A stretch of 64,000 nucleotides of DNA from Halopseudomonas xinjiangensis (GTDB lineage Bacteria; Pseudomonadota; Gammaproteobacteria; Pseudomonadales; Pseudomonadaceae), in contig DRFO01000039.1 of NCBI GenBank assembly GCA_011050525.1, positions 27,642 to 91,641 on the forward strand, in the 5' to 3' direction. The notes under the pieces were generated by a model. That model was not told the origin of the DNA. It saw only the letters and a program-made list of their open reading frames with translations, and did no database searches. Positions 1-8,412 of this stretch are shown here, one piece after another (the first letter of the stretch is position 1; each line of letters opens with the position of its first letter). Both the position numbers and the translations under genes were made by a program.

Positions 1-485
1 TCAACCATGATCTGCGCATGGCCACTTTCCAGGAAATGCTCGGCCATCACACCCAGATCTGTAAGCGTGCCCGACTGCTCGACCAGTACATCAGGCAGCA
101 TCACAGCAAAGGGCGCGTCGCCGATGATGGCACGGGCACAATTGATTGCATGTCCCAGGCCAAGGGCGGAGCCCTGACGTACGACAGACACTTTCAAACC
201 GGGGGGCACAGTCTCCCTCAGCACCTCAAGCAGCTCGTGCTTGCCCCGGCGCTCAAGCTCGGCTTCGAGTTCGTAATTCTTGTCAAAATGATCTTCAATA
301 GCCCGTTTACTGGAATGGGTGACCAGAACGATCTCATTGATACCGGCTGCCAAAGCTTCTTCAACCACATACTGGATCACCGGTTTATCAACGACCGTGA
401 CCATTTCTTTGGGGATAGCTTTACTAGCGGGAAGAAAACGCGTGCCAAGACCTGCGACGGGAAGAACGGCTTTAGTAACCTTCAC
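1..485 (-). CDS. galU: UTP--glucose-1-phosphate uridylyltransferase GalU, N-terminal part (runs off the window)
   Basis: GalU makes UDP-glucose from UTP and glucose-1-phosphate in the cytoplasm, a precursor for LPS core and O-antigen. The minus strand reads about 161 codons into the window edge. It begins VKVTKAVLPVAGLGTRFLPA, the nucleotide-binding GxGTRFLPATK-type loop, followed by KAIPKEMVTVVDKPVIQYVV, and later RQGSALGLGHAINCA, all GalU hallmarks. The start is a GTG at 485; the overlapping ATG is followed directly by a stop codon. GGAG lies 5 nt upstream of the GTG. The C-terminus lies outside the window. It follows the O-antigen genes in the same direction after a 370-bp gap, so it may be a separate unit. 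Confidence 0.93.
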   Translation of the reverse strand, partial: MKVTKAVLPVAGLGTRFLPASKAIPKEMVTVVDKPVIQYVVEEALAAGINEIVLVTHSSKRAIEDHFDKNYELEAELERRGKHELLEVLRETVPPGLKVSVVRQGSALGLGHAINCARAIIGDAPFAVMLPDVLVEQSGTLTDLGVMAEHFLESGHAQIMV

Positions 486-752
486 ATGAACTCCATGTAT
501 TCGATAAGCTTTGAACAGATATCCATGCCACAGAAATGAACCTGCAGCGCGCAGGCCAGAGCCATGAAAAGGACGCCAACCTGCCAGTTGTGTGGAACGT
601 TATTTGGCAGGTAAGTTCCGTTTCGGCTGTGCAAAGCGACAAACATACCGGTGCGAAAATCGGACCTCACCAGAAGCCAACCATCGCACTATCCCAACAA
701 TCCGCGCTTCCGCAATGGCCGCCGCCCGGGCACCCGGACATCCGCGCTTCCC

Positions 753-778
753 GTCATCCCCGCGAAAGCGGGGATCCA
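753..778. repeat. Single dRS3-like palindromic repeat
   Basis: The intergenic stretch 486-854 has no credible gene. It contains one 26-bp imperfect palindrome with core ATCCCCGCGAAAGCGGGGAT, preceded by GTC and followed by CCA. It is a GC-richer variant of the ATTCCC-N8-GGGAAT family found in arrays elsewhere in the window. It lies between galU and the initiating transferase gene; on the minus strand it could form a hairpin, but no T-run follows, so a terminator role is doubtful. Confidence 0.8.
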
Positions 779-854
779 GAAAACTTAGCCATCGCACGAT
801 TCCCTCGACCGCGGGACCGCCAGCCGCCAGCCCCAAACACCATTAGTACCTTGC

Positions 855-1874
855 TCACTCAGTCACTTCCAATGCCCCGGCTTTGAAACGCAATGCCAAC
901 AGCGCAAGCGGCAGGTAAGCAATAAGCAACCCGAGTAGTCCATCGACATACCCGAAGGCAACCACACAGGCCCAAGGCAACAGCCAAAGCATATTAATTG
1001 CCAATACAGCCAGGGTCACCGGCAAATGCGCACCGAACTTACGGGAGGCGTATTGATAAGCGTGGCTGCGATGAGCTTCATACACCTTGTCGCCACGCAA
1101 CAATCGTCGAATCAACGTAAAGGTCGCGTCCACAATGAACACTCCCAGCAATATCAACCAGCCCCAAAACAGCTGCGGTGCTGCCCAAGCCGCTTGTAAT
1201 GCCAGCCCACCCAGCACGATCCCCAAGAAACCGCTGCCTGCATCTCCCATGAAAATTTTCGCGGGCGGGAAGTTCCAGCATAAAAAACCTGCTACAACAG
1301 CTGCCAATACCAAAGACGTAACCGCAAGCCCGCCTTGGCCCACCAGGGCATACAGCAATGCGCCACCCAAGCAGACGGTGATCGCTTCAACACTGGCAAT
1401 CCCATCGATGCCGTCCATAAAGTTATAAAGATTCAGCAACCAGACCAGCAGAACCGCCAACAGACCATACCCGACCCAGCCTAGATCAAAGCCGGTACCG
1501 AATAGAACGAGCGTAGGGAGGCCAGGCAACCAGAACAGAAGCCATGCTGCGCCGACAAAATGCGCCAGCAAACGCCAACGCGCCGCAATGTGCCCGTGGT
1601 CATCCAGAAAGCCCACCACCGCAACCAACGCCCCAGCACCGACAAGACCCAAAGCCGAAGACCACCCCACCCATCCCACATTAGCCAACAGCGGGACCGC
1701 CACAAGAAACGCCAACACTATCGCCACTCCGCCGCCACGCGGAGTCGAAACTGAATGCGAGCTACGCGCATTTGGTATATCCAGCAGGTTTTTAGACAAT
1801 GCGTAGCGCCTAAGAGCCCATGTCAGCAGTGCTGATGACCCTGCGATAACTAGCAAAAACAAGGTAGCGATCAT
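855..1874 (-). CDS. WbpL-like undecaprenyl-phosphate glycosyl-1-phosphate transferase (GT4/MraY-WecA superfamily)
   Basis: This is probably the integral inner-membrane enzyme that starts O-antigen synthesis by moving an N-acetylated sugar-1-phosphate from its UDP form to undecaprenyl phosphate. The 339-residue protein is almost wholly hydrophobic with about ten membrane segments. Family motifs are visible: the N-terminal RSSHSVSTPRGGG loop (residues ~38-50), FLDD (~87-90), NLYNFMDGIDGIA (~147-159), and the cytoplasmic loop EAHRSHAYQYAS near residue 265 that matches the WecA/WbpL HIH-type motif. AAGGA precedes the ATG. It is the last gene of the polysaccharide cluster before galU, directly after a sugar-nucleotide epimerase/reductase, the arrangement known for wbpV-wbpL in Pseudomonas. 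The exact sugar (FucNAc, QuiNAc or GlcNAc) cannot be told from sequence alone. Confidence 0.88.
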   Translation of the reverse strand: MIATLFLLVIAGSSALLTWALRRYALSKNLLDIPNARSSHSVSTPRGGGVAIVLAFLVAVPLLANVGWVGWSSALGLVGAGALVAVVGFLDDHGHIAARWRLLAHFVGAAWLLFWLPGLPTLVLFGTGFDLGWVGYGLLAVLLVWLLNLYNFMDGIDGIASVEAITVCLGGALLYALVGQGGLAVTSLVLAAVVAGFLCWNFPPAKIFMGDAGSGFLGIVLGGLALQAAWAAPQLFWGWLILLGVFIVDATFTLIRRLLRGDKVYEAHRSHAYQYASRKFGAHLPVTLAVLAINMLWLLPWACVVAFGYVDGLLGLLIAYLPLALLALRFKAGALEVTE

Positions 1875-1900
1875 TGAAAACGTCCTTAAACAACCCTAGG

Positions 1901-2854
1901 TCAGCCAAAACGAATGTTTTTGAAGTCTTTTCCAGCCTGAACAAGAGACTCTTGAACCGTAATAGGCGGTGACCAACCGAGCAGGCGATGCGCTTTACTC
2001 GAATCCACCTCCAATGATCCGCAGACCTGGGAATACATATTTTTTTTTCCTAAAACCGCAGCAATATTGGCGAGGATGGATGTGGGAAACGGGAAAAGCC
2101 TGGGAGTTTTCCCCATTCCCTTGGCCAGAAGGCAAACTATTTCCTCAGTTGAAACAGCAACCCCATCGGACGCTAACAATATTTGTCCCGACGCATCAGG
2201 GTGTTCCAGGCAGACTCTTATGAAGTCAACCAGATTCACCAAAGAAACCATGCTTCTCCGGTTATTGATTTTGGCGAAAGGTAGCGGAATTCCGCACGCA
2301 ACAAGTCTCATCAAGCGTTGGAAGTTACCTGGAGCATGGCCGGCATACACCAAGGGCGGACGGATGATCACGAGTTCCATCGCACTGCCATGGACTAGCT
2401 CGATCAAAGCTTGTTCAGCCTCGAATTTGGACATGGCATAGTCAGCTTGAGGCTCAGGCTGTGAATCCTCGGTAAACGGCCCGCCGGCAGTGCTGGCGCC
2501 GTTGACTCCGATAGAACTGATGAATATGAATCGGTTTACCCCTGATTTGATAGCTTGCCGCGCCAAGGCCAACGAGCCGTCCACGTTAACGCGCCTGAAC
2601 ACAGCCAATGGATCAGCAGCGCTTTCTTTGATGACATGAGCCCGCGCGGCAAGATGTACGATTTTATGAACTCCCATCAGGGCGCAGGTCCAATCCGTTT
2701 CTCCATCAATATTTCCGCAAGCAGAATGCTCCGCGCCGGAAGGCAACCGCTCCCCATGTCTCGACGCAGCGACGGTTTCGAAGCCTCTTTTCAAGAACTC
2801 CGTACAGACTGCCCCGCCAATAAACCCTGACGCTCCGGTTACAAGCACCTTCAT
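1901..2854 (-). CDS. NAD-dependent epimerase/reductase (WbpV-like extended SDR)
   Basis: An extended short-chain dehydrogenase of 317 residues acting on a nucleotide sugar in the cytoplasm. The N-terminus carries the Rossmann motif TGASGFIGG (residues ~7-15). The catalytic region has FISSIGVNG followed by a YAMSK (YxxxK) signature at about residues 139-143. The protein resembles the C4-epimerases/4-keto reductases (WbpV, GalE-like) that supply the substrate of the neighbouring initiating transferase. AGAGG lies about 7 nt before the ATG. It sits 26 bp upstream of the transferase gene and is presumably co-transcribed. Substrate is inferred only; a UDP-GlcNAc 4-epimerase or a UDP-4-keto-6-deoxy-GlcNAc reductase are both possible. 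Confidence 0.82.
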   Translation of the reverse strand: MKVLVTGASGFIGGAVCTEFLKRGFETVAASRHGERLPSGAEHSACGNIDGETDWTCALMGVHKIVHLAARAHVIKESAADPLAVFRRVNVDGSLALARQAIKSGVNRFIFISSIGVNGASTAGGPFTEDSQPEPQADYAMSKFEAEQALIELVHGSAMELVIIRPPLVYAGHAPGNFQRLMRLVACGIPLPFAKINNRRSMVSLVNLVDFIRVCLEHPDASGQILLASDGVAVSTEEIVCLLAKGMGKTPRLFPFPTSILANIAAVLGKKNMYSQVCGSLEVDSSKAHRLLGWSPPITVQESLVQAGKDFKNIRFG

Positions 2855-2891
2855 TGATGACCTCTGGAACTGGTGAAAAAAGAATCGAGCA

Positions 2892-4064
2892 TCAGTTACT
2901 TGCCTTCAGACCAAGCAGCGACTCGTATTCAGCGATCAAGAGCTCCCCCATATACTCACTGTCAAAGTGTCGAACTACTCGTTTTCGAGCGCTTTCTCCC
3001 ATCCGGCGACGCTGAGCTGGATTTATCACCAGCGATGCCAGAGCATTAGCGAGACTGGCCGGATCTTCCAGGGTAGTCAAAAGACCGGTATCGCCAGCTA
3101 CCACCGCGTCGGAAAGGCCATAAATGTTGGAGGCCACCGTAGGCAAGCCCATAGCTCCAGCCTCAATTACAACTGTCCCAAATCCCTCTCGGTGACTCGG
3201 CAGGCAAAAGATATCCGATATCGCCATGAATTTTTCAGGCTCTGCGGAGAAGCCAACGATGACCAAACGGTTCTGGTCGAGTCGTTCGCTCATTTCATCT
3301 AACAGCAGGCGTCCATCTGCCTCAAAGGGACCAACGAGTAAGAGATGAACATCCGCGCCCTGTTCAATTAACGTTTCGAATGCATTGAGCAGCTCGCGGA
3401 TTCCCTTGTCACGGGTGATCCTGCCCACAAACAACAACACAACGCTATCCGGCCGGATGCCAAGAGAGGTCCTGAACTGCATTTTGCCATCGGCCGTATA
3501 CTTCTCAGGGTCGAATCTCCTGAGATCAATCCCCGCCAGAGAACCTTCGCCCAGCACACGAATGCGCGAACGACGAACAATGCGGTTTTCAATCAAGAAC
3601 TCTCGCTGGCTGCGGCTATCGGTGTAGCAACACGTATTAAGGAAACCTATGATTCGATCGCAATAAATCAGGATTTTTCTTTTCGGACCCGACATAGTCA
3701 CCCAAGGTTGTCCTGTGAAAGTATGGACGCGCGTTCGGACCCCCGCGATTCTGCCTGCGATAGCCGTTAACAAGCCTGCTTTTGGGGTTACGGAATGGAC
3801 AATGTCGAATTTTTCACGCTTGAAAAGTCTAATCAGATTGAGCAGCGCCTTCATGTCTTTCACGACATTGATTTCACGACAAAAATCTACGTGGATGAAT
3901 CTTGCTGAATCTGCCGCCCCGTCATCATTAACAAGTTCATCGTCCTTGTTTGATATGACCGTAAGGTCGGCGCCAGCAGCTACTATCTGCTCCAGTTGGG
4001 TCCGAAGCTGGGTAACTATAAAAAAACGAACTGTCGAGAGACGGGCTATTCGGATATTCTTCAT
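2892..4064 (-). CDS. Glycosyltransferase family 4 (GT-B fold)
   Basis: A 390-residue cytoplasmic or membrane-peripheral transferase that should add one sugar to the lipid-linked repeat unit. The C-terminal donor-binding domain shows the GT4 signature: FVGRITRDKG near residue 215, then the EX7E-type region HREGFGTVVIEAGAMGLPTV near residue 292, followed by GLSDAVVAGDTGLL. The N-terminal acceptor domain contains HSVTPKAGLL, common in PglA/CapM-like transferases that act early after the first sugar. The start ATG overlaps the stop of the preceding epimerase gene by 4 bp (ATGA), implying translational coupling. The sugar donor cannot be assigned. Confidence 0.85.
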   Translation of the reverse strand: MKNIRIARLSTVRFFIVTQLRTQLEQIVAAGADLTVISNKDDELVNDDGAADSARFIHVDFCREINVVKDMKALLNLIRLFKREKFDIVHSVTPKAGLLTAIAGRIAGVRTRVHTFTGQPWVTMSGPKRKILIYCDRIIGFLNTCCYTDSRSQREFLIENRIVRRSRIRVLGEGSLAGIDLRRFDPEKYTADGKMQFRTSLGIRPDSVVLLFVGRITRDKGIRELLNAFETLIEQGADVHLLLVGPFEADGRLLLDEMSERLDQNRLVIVGFSAEPEKFMAISDIFCLPSHREGFGTVVIEAGAMGLPTVASNIYGLSDAVVAGDTGLLTTLEDPASLANALASLVINPAQRRRMGESARKRVVRHFDSEYMGELLIAEYESLLGLKASN

Positions 4065-4993
4065 GCGTTGGCCTTCAGATGACGACAGTAACGACGAAGT
4101 CCTGCGACAATCCCTACATTCGCCGAATAACCCAGGAGATGCTCAGCCTTTGTTGTTGAGTAAGTCGAACTGAGTGTAAGTGCCGAGATACGTGCGTTAG
4201 TAAGCGGAAAACCGGGGATGAAGGTCCCAAACCGGCTTATAGCTTGAACCAGAGAACCTGGCGCTTGGAGCGTACCCCGCCCCCCGAGCTCTTCCCTCGC
4301 AATCTGAACAAAATCACGTTGCGATACGCAATCAGATATTATGAAGTCTTGATTGCGGGCGTTCGGATTAGTTATCGCAAGCATCACCATCTGAACAACA
4401 TCTTCCACATAAACGTAGTTCATGGTGTAGGCATTCGGATTACCAATGTAAAAAAAAATGCCCTTACGTATCATACCCAACAACTGTGCTAACGATCGGT
4501 TAGGCATCCCTTCACCAAAAACGTTTGAAGGACGTAGAACGGTAAACGGTATTCCTTTTTCCAAACACCGTTCACGAACTAGGATTTCGCCTTCAGCCTT
4601 GGTTTCTTCATAAGATCCGACCGGTTTGAACTCATCGCCCTCGTCAATGATTCCCTCTACCCGCGGGCCGTAAACACCGACGCTACTGATCTGAACCCAA
4701 TGAACTCCACAACGCGCTGATAGTGTGTCCAACGCTTTTTCCACGGCGACAACATGCAGAGGCCGCATAAAATCCTCGGCTCGTATTTCGCCAGCACAAT
4801 TCACGATGACATCGTAGCCGTTCAACGCAGGGTAACTACCTTCAATAAGATCTCCGGCAACATATCGTAGTTGTAATTGAGTATTAGACTCCCGCGTTCG
4901 ACTAAGGATATCTACTTGATAACCAACCGAGTACAGCTTATCTGCGATCGCCTTTCCAATAAAACCCGTCCCACCAAAAATCATTACTCTCAT
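4061..4993 (-). CDS. NAD(P)-dependent sugar-nucleotide epimerase/reductase
   Basis: A second extended SDR of the cluster, about 310 residues. The start at 4993 gives MRVMIFGGTGFIGKAI, placing the GxxGxxG dinucleotide loop at the usual N-terminal position; AGAGG lies about 7 nt upstream. The open frame continues 14 codons further upstream (to 5035) without a ribosome site, so that longer form is unlikely. The catalytic section has WVQISSVGVYG and the SYEETK (YxxxK) motif. The stop overlaps the next transferase gene by 4 bp. It differs clearly in sequence from the epimerase at 1901-2854, so the two probably act on different intermediates. Specific substrate unknown. Confidence 0.8.
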   Translation of the reverse strand: MRVMIFGGTGFIGKAIADKLYSVGYQVDILSRTRESNTQLQLRYVAGDLIEGSYPALNGYDVIVNCAGEIRAEDFMRPLHVVAVEKALDTLSARCGVHWVQISSVGVYGPRVEGIIDEGDEFKPVGSYEETKAEGEILVRERCLEKGIPFTVLRPSNVFGEGMPNRSLAQLLGMIRKGIFFYIGNPNAYTMNYVYVEDVVQMVMLAITNPNARNQDFIISDCVSQRDFVQIAREELGGRGTLQAPGSLVQAISRFGTFIPGFPLTNARISALTLSSTYSTTKAEHLLGYSANVGIVAGLRRYCRHLKANA

Positions 4994-5112
4994 TATTGTC
5001 CTCTCTGATAATGGTTGCTCTGATGCTCGACTCATATATTCATGAGTGACGGAGGAGTAAGGTGGTTTTGCCGACTAGACAAGGCGCGCGAACAATTTTA
5101 ATAAAGCCAGAC

Positions 5113-6378
5113 CTATTTTTCACTGCCCACCCCCGCAGACGTTCTTGTGTTAAAGGAAGATACGCGCTGGTTCGCGGCCATATGAAAGTAAATAGTTAAA
5201 ATTAAAAACATAAAAAAATAATAAGTTCTTACTTGCCAATAAAACAAAGATATAGTCAAGAAAAACACCAAAAGCGAAACTATAAAAGCTTTTAGTCTAA
5301 TGGACTTTGTATAACACAAGCACTGGCAAGCGGGTATTACGAGAGCCAGTATAAATACTATAAGAGAAAATAAACCAGTATCCATTACAGTTGAAAGATA
5401 AAGTAAATGCGGGTCAGAAGTTTCGCTAGCAAAGCCCATGCCATGGCCGAAAAAAAAATTTGCAGGACGATCCAAGACCACCTCCATAGTATTTTTTAAT
5501 CTTGAAAACCGGTCAGCGTTTGAGGCCTGATCCAGCGCTCTTTCGGCCAGGGTGTCCCACATTCCACCTAAGTCATAAAAATATGGTGCAATGGCAAACG
5601 CCACCCCCCCCAAAATGACAACTGAAAGCATCCAATTTATAGAAACCTTGATACTTTTGTCGCTGCACAGGTTATAAGTTAGATTGACAAGCTGAAAAGA
5701 TATAACAGCAACAACAAACGCTAAAAATCCACTGCGAGAGAGCGTTAGCATCCCAGCAAACACCAGCAAAGCGACAAAAACCTTACCAGTAGAATTAATG
5801 CTTCGGCAATAAATAGCAGCTAGCGCACCCAAATAAAGAAAATAGGACAGCACATTCGGATCTGAAGAGCTCTCGTAACCCGTAGGGAAGTAAGAAAATT
5901 TTCCTTCAAAAAATACAGGTATAGTCGCCCGCCCCCATCCTCCCATGCCCAAAGTAGAGACAGACAAAACCACAACAACTGAGGAAATAAATGCTGATAA
6001 AAATATCATTTTATAAAAAAAATCTAGCCGGCTTCTAAAAAAAAGAGCACCTCCATACGCAATAGTTGCATATATTGCGTGTGGCAAAATATTCTTCGCA
6101 GCGGCGACTTGATCAATAGCAAAGAAAATCGAAACTATAAATGAACAAAACATTAAGATAATGAGCGATGCAGCCAACAGCTCTTGAGAACCGAATCGTC
6201 CCGTCCACCATATCGCCAAAATAGCACCTAGAAATGCAAAAAAGGTTGCTAAATGATCAGTACTAATTCCGAGGACAATCTGCTTATGTCCACCCAAAAA
6301 ACTCCAGAGAAAAAATGGAAAGAACAACAAAGCAATAACCTTCCAGATGACAAACGAGGCGCCATAATCGAGTTTCAT
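5113..6378 (-). CDS. O-antigen polymerase-like membrane protein (Wzy/WaaL type)
   Basis: A polytopic inner-membrane protein of about 421 residues with roughly ten to twelve hydrophobic segments and a central soluble loop (residues ~255-310, containing RALDQASNADRFSRLKN and FFGHGMGF), the layout of Wzy polymerases and O-antigen ligases. As the only such protein in the cluster, next to wzx and wzz, it is best read as Wzy, polymerising repeat units in the periplasm. The ATG at 6378 is chosen; a TTG three codons earlier (6387) overlaps the stop of the preceding gene (TTGA) and is an alternative. The gene is markedly A+T-rich with many AAA and ATA codons, unlike the flanking housekeeping genes, a usual sign of an imported O-antigen gene. 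Confidence 0.75.
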   Translation of the reverse strand: MKLDYGASFVIWKVIALLFFPFFLWSFLGGHKQIVLGISTDHLATFFAFLGAILAIWWTGRFGSQELLAASLIILMFCSFIVSIFFAIDQVAAAKNILPHAIYATIAYGGALFFRSRLDFFYKMIFLSAFISSVVVVLSVSTLGMGGWGRATIPVFFEGKFSYFPTGYESSSDPNVLSYFLYLGALAAIYCRSINSTGKVFVALLVFAGMLTLSRSGFLAFVVAVISFQLVNLTYNLCSDKSIKVSINWMLSVVILGGVAFAIAPYFYDLGGMWDTLAERALDQASNADRFSRLKNTMEVVLDRPANFFFGHGMGFASETSDPHLLYLSTVMDTGLFSLIVFILALVIPACQCLCYTKSIRLKAFIVSLLVFFLTISLFYWQVRTYYFFMFLILTIYFHMAANQRVSSFNTRTSAGVGSEK

Positions 6379-6383
6379 ATTTA

Positions 6384-7193
6384 TCAATTCTTGAGCTTGA
6401 CCCTAACTAGCCTAAAAGTGAATCGTATCAGAGACCATACACAAAGCCCACTAGAAGCTAACAGCCCTAAGTATTTTCTTTTATACAAATTTCGGTAAAC
6501 ATCCAACTCTCCTTTCTCCATTTTCCACAGCGCTGCGCTGAGTCCTGTCTCTCCGTACTCAGCCTTGTGCAAATAAGCGAGAGGGAGTGGAGACCGTGAA
6601 CAGCGTAGGCCCGAACAACATATTTCAGTCCATAGACCGTAATCTTCGCAATATCTTTTGCCATCAGTAAATCGATGCTTAATGTCTCTACGGAGCATAA
6701 CTGACGGGGTCGAAAATCTATTAGACCTCATCAGCTGCGTTTTACTTACATCCGTAAATGTGTGTCCATAATCATCCACTGAGTACGACGAATATATCTC
6801 GTTTAACACCATCCGAGTCCACGCGTGGCCGCTAAGAGCGACAAGAGGGTTATTCTCCATGAACGTATACTGAATTTCGATTTTACGTTTGTGCCAACTG
6901 TCGTCCGCGTCAAGAAAAGCGACATACGGCTCAACTGCGGCTTCCCAACCTGCGTTTCTTGCTGCGCCTGGGCCGGCATTCTCGGCCAGCGAAATGATCT
7001 TTATCCAGCCATCGGGAAAAGACGCGCGTAAATGCTCCAAAACATCTTTTGTATCATCCCCGCTGCAGTCATCAACGAGCAGAACTTCGCTAGGTATCAA
7101 CGTCTGCGCGGCAATAGAGTTTAAGGCGCGACCTATTGTTTTGCCGCAGCGATAACAAGGCACTACGACGCTAACAGGTGCGGACTTACGCAT
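6384..7193 (-). CDS. Glycosyltransferase family 2 (GT-A fold)
   Basis: A 269-residue transferase beginning APVSVVVPCYRCGKTIGRAL, the GT2 nucleotide-binding strand, with LLVDDCSGDDT near residue 40 and the DXD-like metal site AFLDADDSW near residue 93. A conserved ED (CEDYGLW) near residue 181 is the likely catalytic-base region. It would add a sugar to the growing lipid-linked unit at the inner face of the membrane. Its start overlaps the pyruvyl transferase stop by 8 bp and its own stop abuts the Wzy-like start, so the three are tightly coupled. Donor and linkage cannot be told. Confidence 0.85.
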   Translation of the reverse strand: MRKSAPVSVVVPCYRCGKTIGRALNSIAAQTLIPSEVLLVDDCSGDDTKDVLEHLRASFPDGWIKIISLAENAGPGAARNAGWEAAVEPYVAFLDADDSWHKRKIEIQYTFMENNPLVALSGHAWTRMVLNEIYSSYSVDDYGHTFTDVSKTQLMRSNRFSTPSVMLRRDIKHRFTDGKRYCEDYGLWTEICCSGLRCSRSPLPLAYLHKAEYGETGLSAALWKMEKGELDVYRNLYKRKYLGLLASSGLCVWSLIRFTFRLVRVKLKN

Positions 7194-8412
7194 CTTTCAA
7201 GACTCTCGCTTTCAATTCATCCGCAGCCTTCTCTACCGAATCTCGCCAAAGCGGAAGTTTTTTGTCCAAAGCACCGACAATTTCATTTTTATTTTCAATG
7301 AGATAACTAAGTTTAGCCATTAGAGCGTCTGCGCTTAGCTCAGGCGTGGGGAGAACCACTGGCATGTCACCGAGAAGATCCTTGTTGATGCCTATCGCTT
7401 TAACGCTATAAGCGATCGAAACCGTAGGCACAGCACTTGATAACGCGGCGATTGTTGCATGGGTGCGTGCGCCTATGAAATAACGCACCTTACTGATCGC
7501 GTGCTTGAGCTGTGAAGCATTGGATTCACGGGGTAAAGCGGTGACCGACGAGCCAAGGTCGTTCAGGCTGGCAAGCATACCGTTCATGTAGGTAGCATCG
7601 TCATTGACATCATCACCCCTAAGTGGCATGACATGTGGGACTAGCAGCACCCCATATCCTTTTGAAACGGCCATGCGGATGAAGGTTTCGGCTTCAGCTC
7701 TTAGATTTTGCTTATCGGAACGGTAACGTTCAATTAAGGGACTGATATTGAAACCAATAACGTCACCGTTCTGCGCCATAGGCCAATAATCAGCAACATC
7801 GAAAGCCTGCTTTTCTAAAGTAAAAGCAGGGTCAGCCATCAAGACTACATTAGTCAAACCCATCTTGCCGGTGAGATACTCGAAGCTTATGCTTTCCCTC
7901 ACTGCAATCAACGTCATCTGCGCCAAGTGGCGCCGGATCGCTGGCAGAAATTTCGGGTCGCTATCAAAAGGGCCAACTGACGCACCCCATATGATTACGG
8001 GCTTATCCATTTTCATCGCCAATTGATCAATTCCCATCAGTAGTGATGGAAGGCGATAGTCTAATGAATAATTGTCACCGCCTACTGAAATTACCGCATC
8101 AACGCCTTCGATCTGAGCGCGAAGCGCAGCAGGAAAAGAAAAGGGCCAGCCCGCCGTTTTAATCGCTTTCAACGGGATACGCTGTATATGTGCCCAGGGC
8201 CTAGTCCAGGCAGGAAAATACGATTCAACAAACCTTACGCCGTACTCGCCAGCTTCCGGCCACTGCATCTTGTCAAGTGCAATGTCGTCTGAGGGGACAA
8301 GGAACTCAACATGACCAAAATTGCGAGCAAGTATTGCTACTGTACTACGTACGATTGCTTCACACCCGCGATTGGCAAAGGACCTTTGGCCTGTCATATA
8401 AAAGCGCATCAC
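7186..8412 (-). CDS. Polysaccharide pyruvyl transferase family protein
   Basis: A 408-residue member of the CsaB/WcaK/AmsJ family, which transfers a pyruvate ketal from phosphoenolpyruvate to a sugar in a surface polysaccharide. Supporting features: the N-terminal MTGQRSFANRGCEAIVRSTV strand, DAVISVGGDNYSLDY near residue 105, IWGASVGPFDS near residue 140, and the C-terminal RYFIGARTHATIAALSSAVP block that holds the family's conserved RxH-type residues. Either GTG at 8412 or ATG at 8409 can start it; GAGGAA lies about 8 nt before the GTG. It overlaps the Fe-S protein gene, a pairing often seen in exopolysaccharide clusters. It would give the polymer an acidic pyruvate group. Confidence 0.82.
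   Translation of the reverse strand: MMRFYMTGQRSFANRGCEAIVRSTVAILARNFGHVEFLVPSDDIALDKMQWPEAGEYGVRFVESYFPAWTRPWAHIQRIPLKAIKTAGWPFSFPAALRAQIEGVDAVISVGGDNYSLDYRLPSLLMGIDQLAMKMDKPVIIWGASVGPFDSDPKFLPAIRRHLAQMTLIAVRESISFEYLTGKMGLTNVVLMADPAFTLEKQAFDVADYWPMAQNGDVIGFNISPLIERYRSDKQNLRAEAETFIRMAVSKGYGVLLVPHVMPLRGDDVNDDATYMNGMLASLNDLGSSVTALPRESNASQLKHAISKVRYFIGARTHATIAALSSAVPTVSIAYSVKAIGINKDLLGDMPVVLPTPELSADALMAKLSYLIENKNEIVGALDKKLPLWRDSVEKAADELKARVLKDA

Noticed and set aside
18..539. 173-residue plus-strand open frame at the left edge
   Set aside because: It is antisense to galU, whose minus-strand product is clearly recognised; the frame has no family features.
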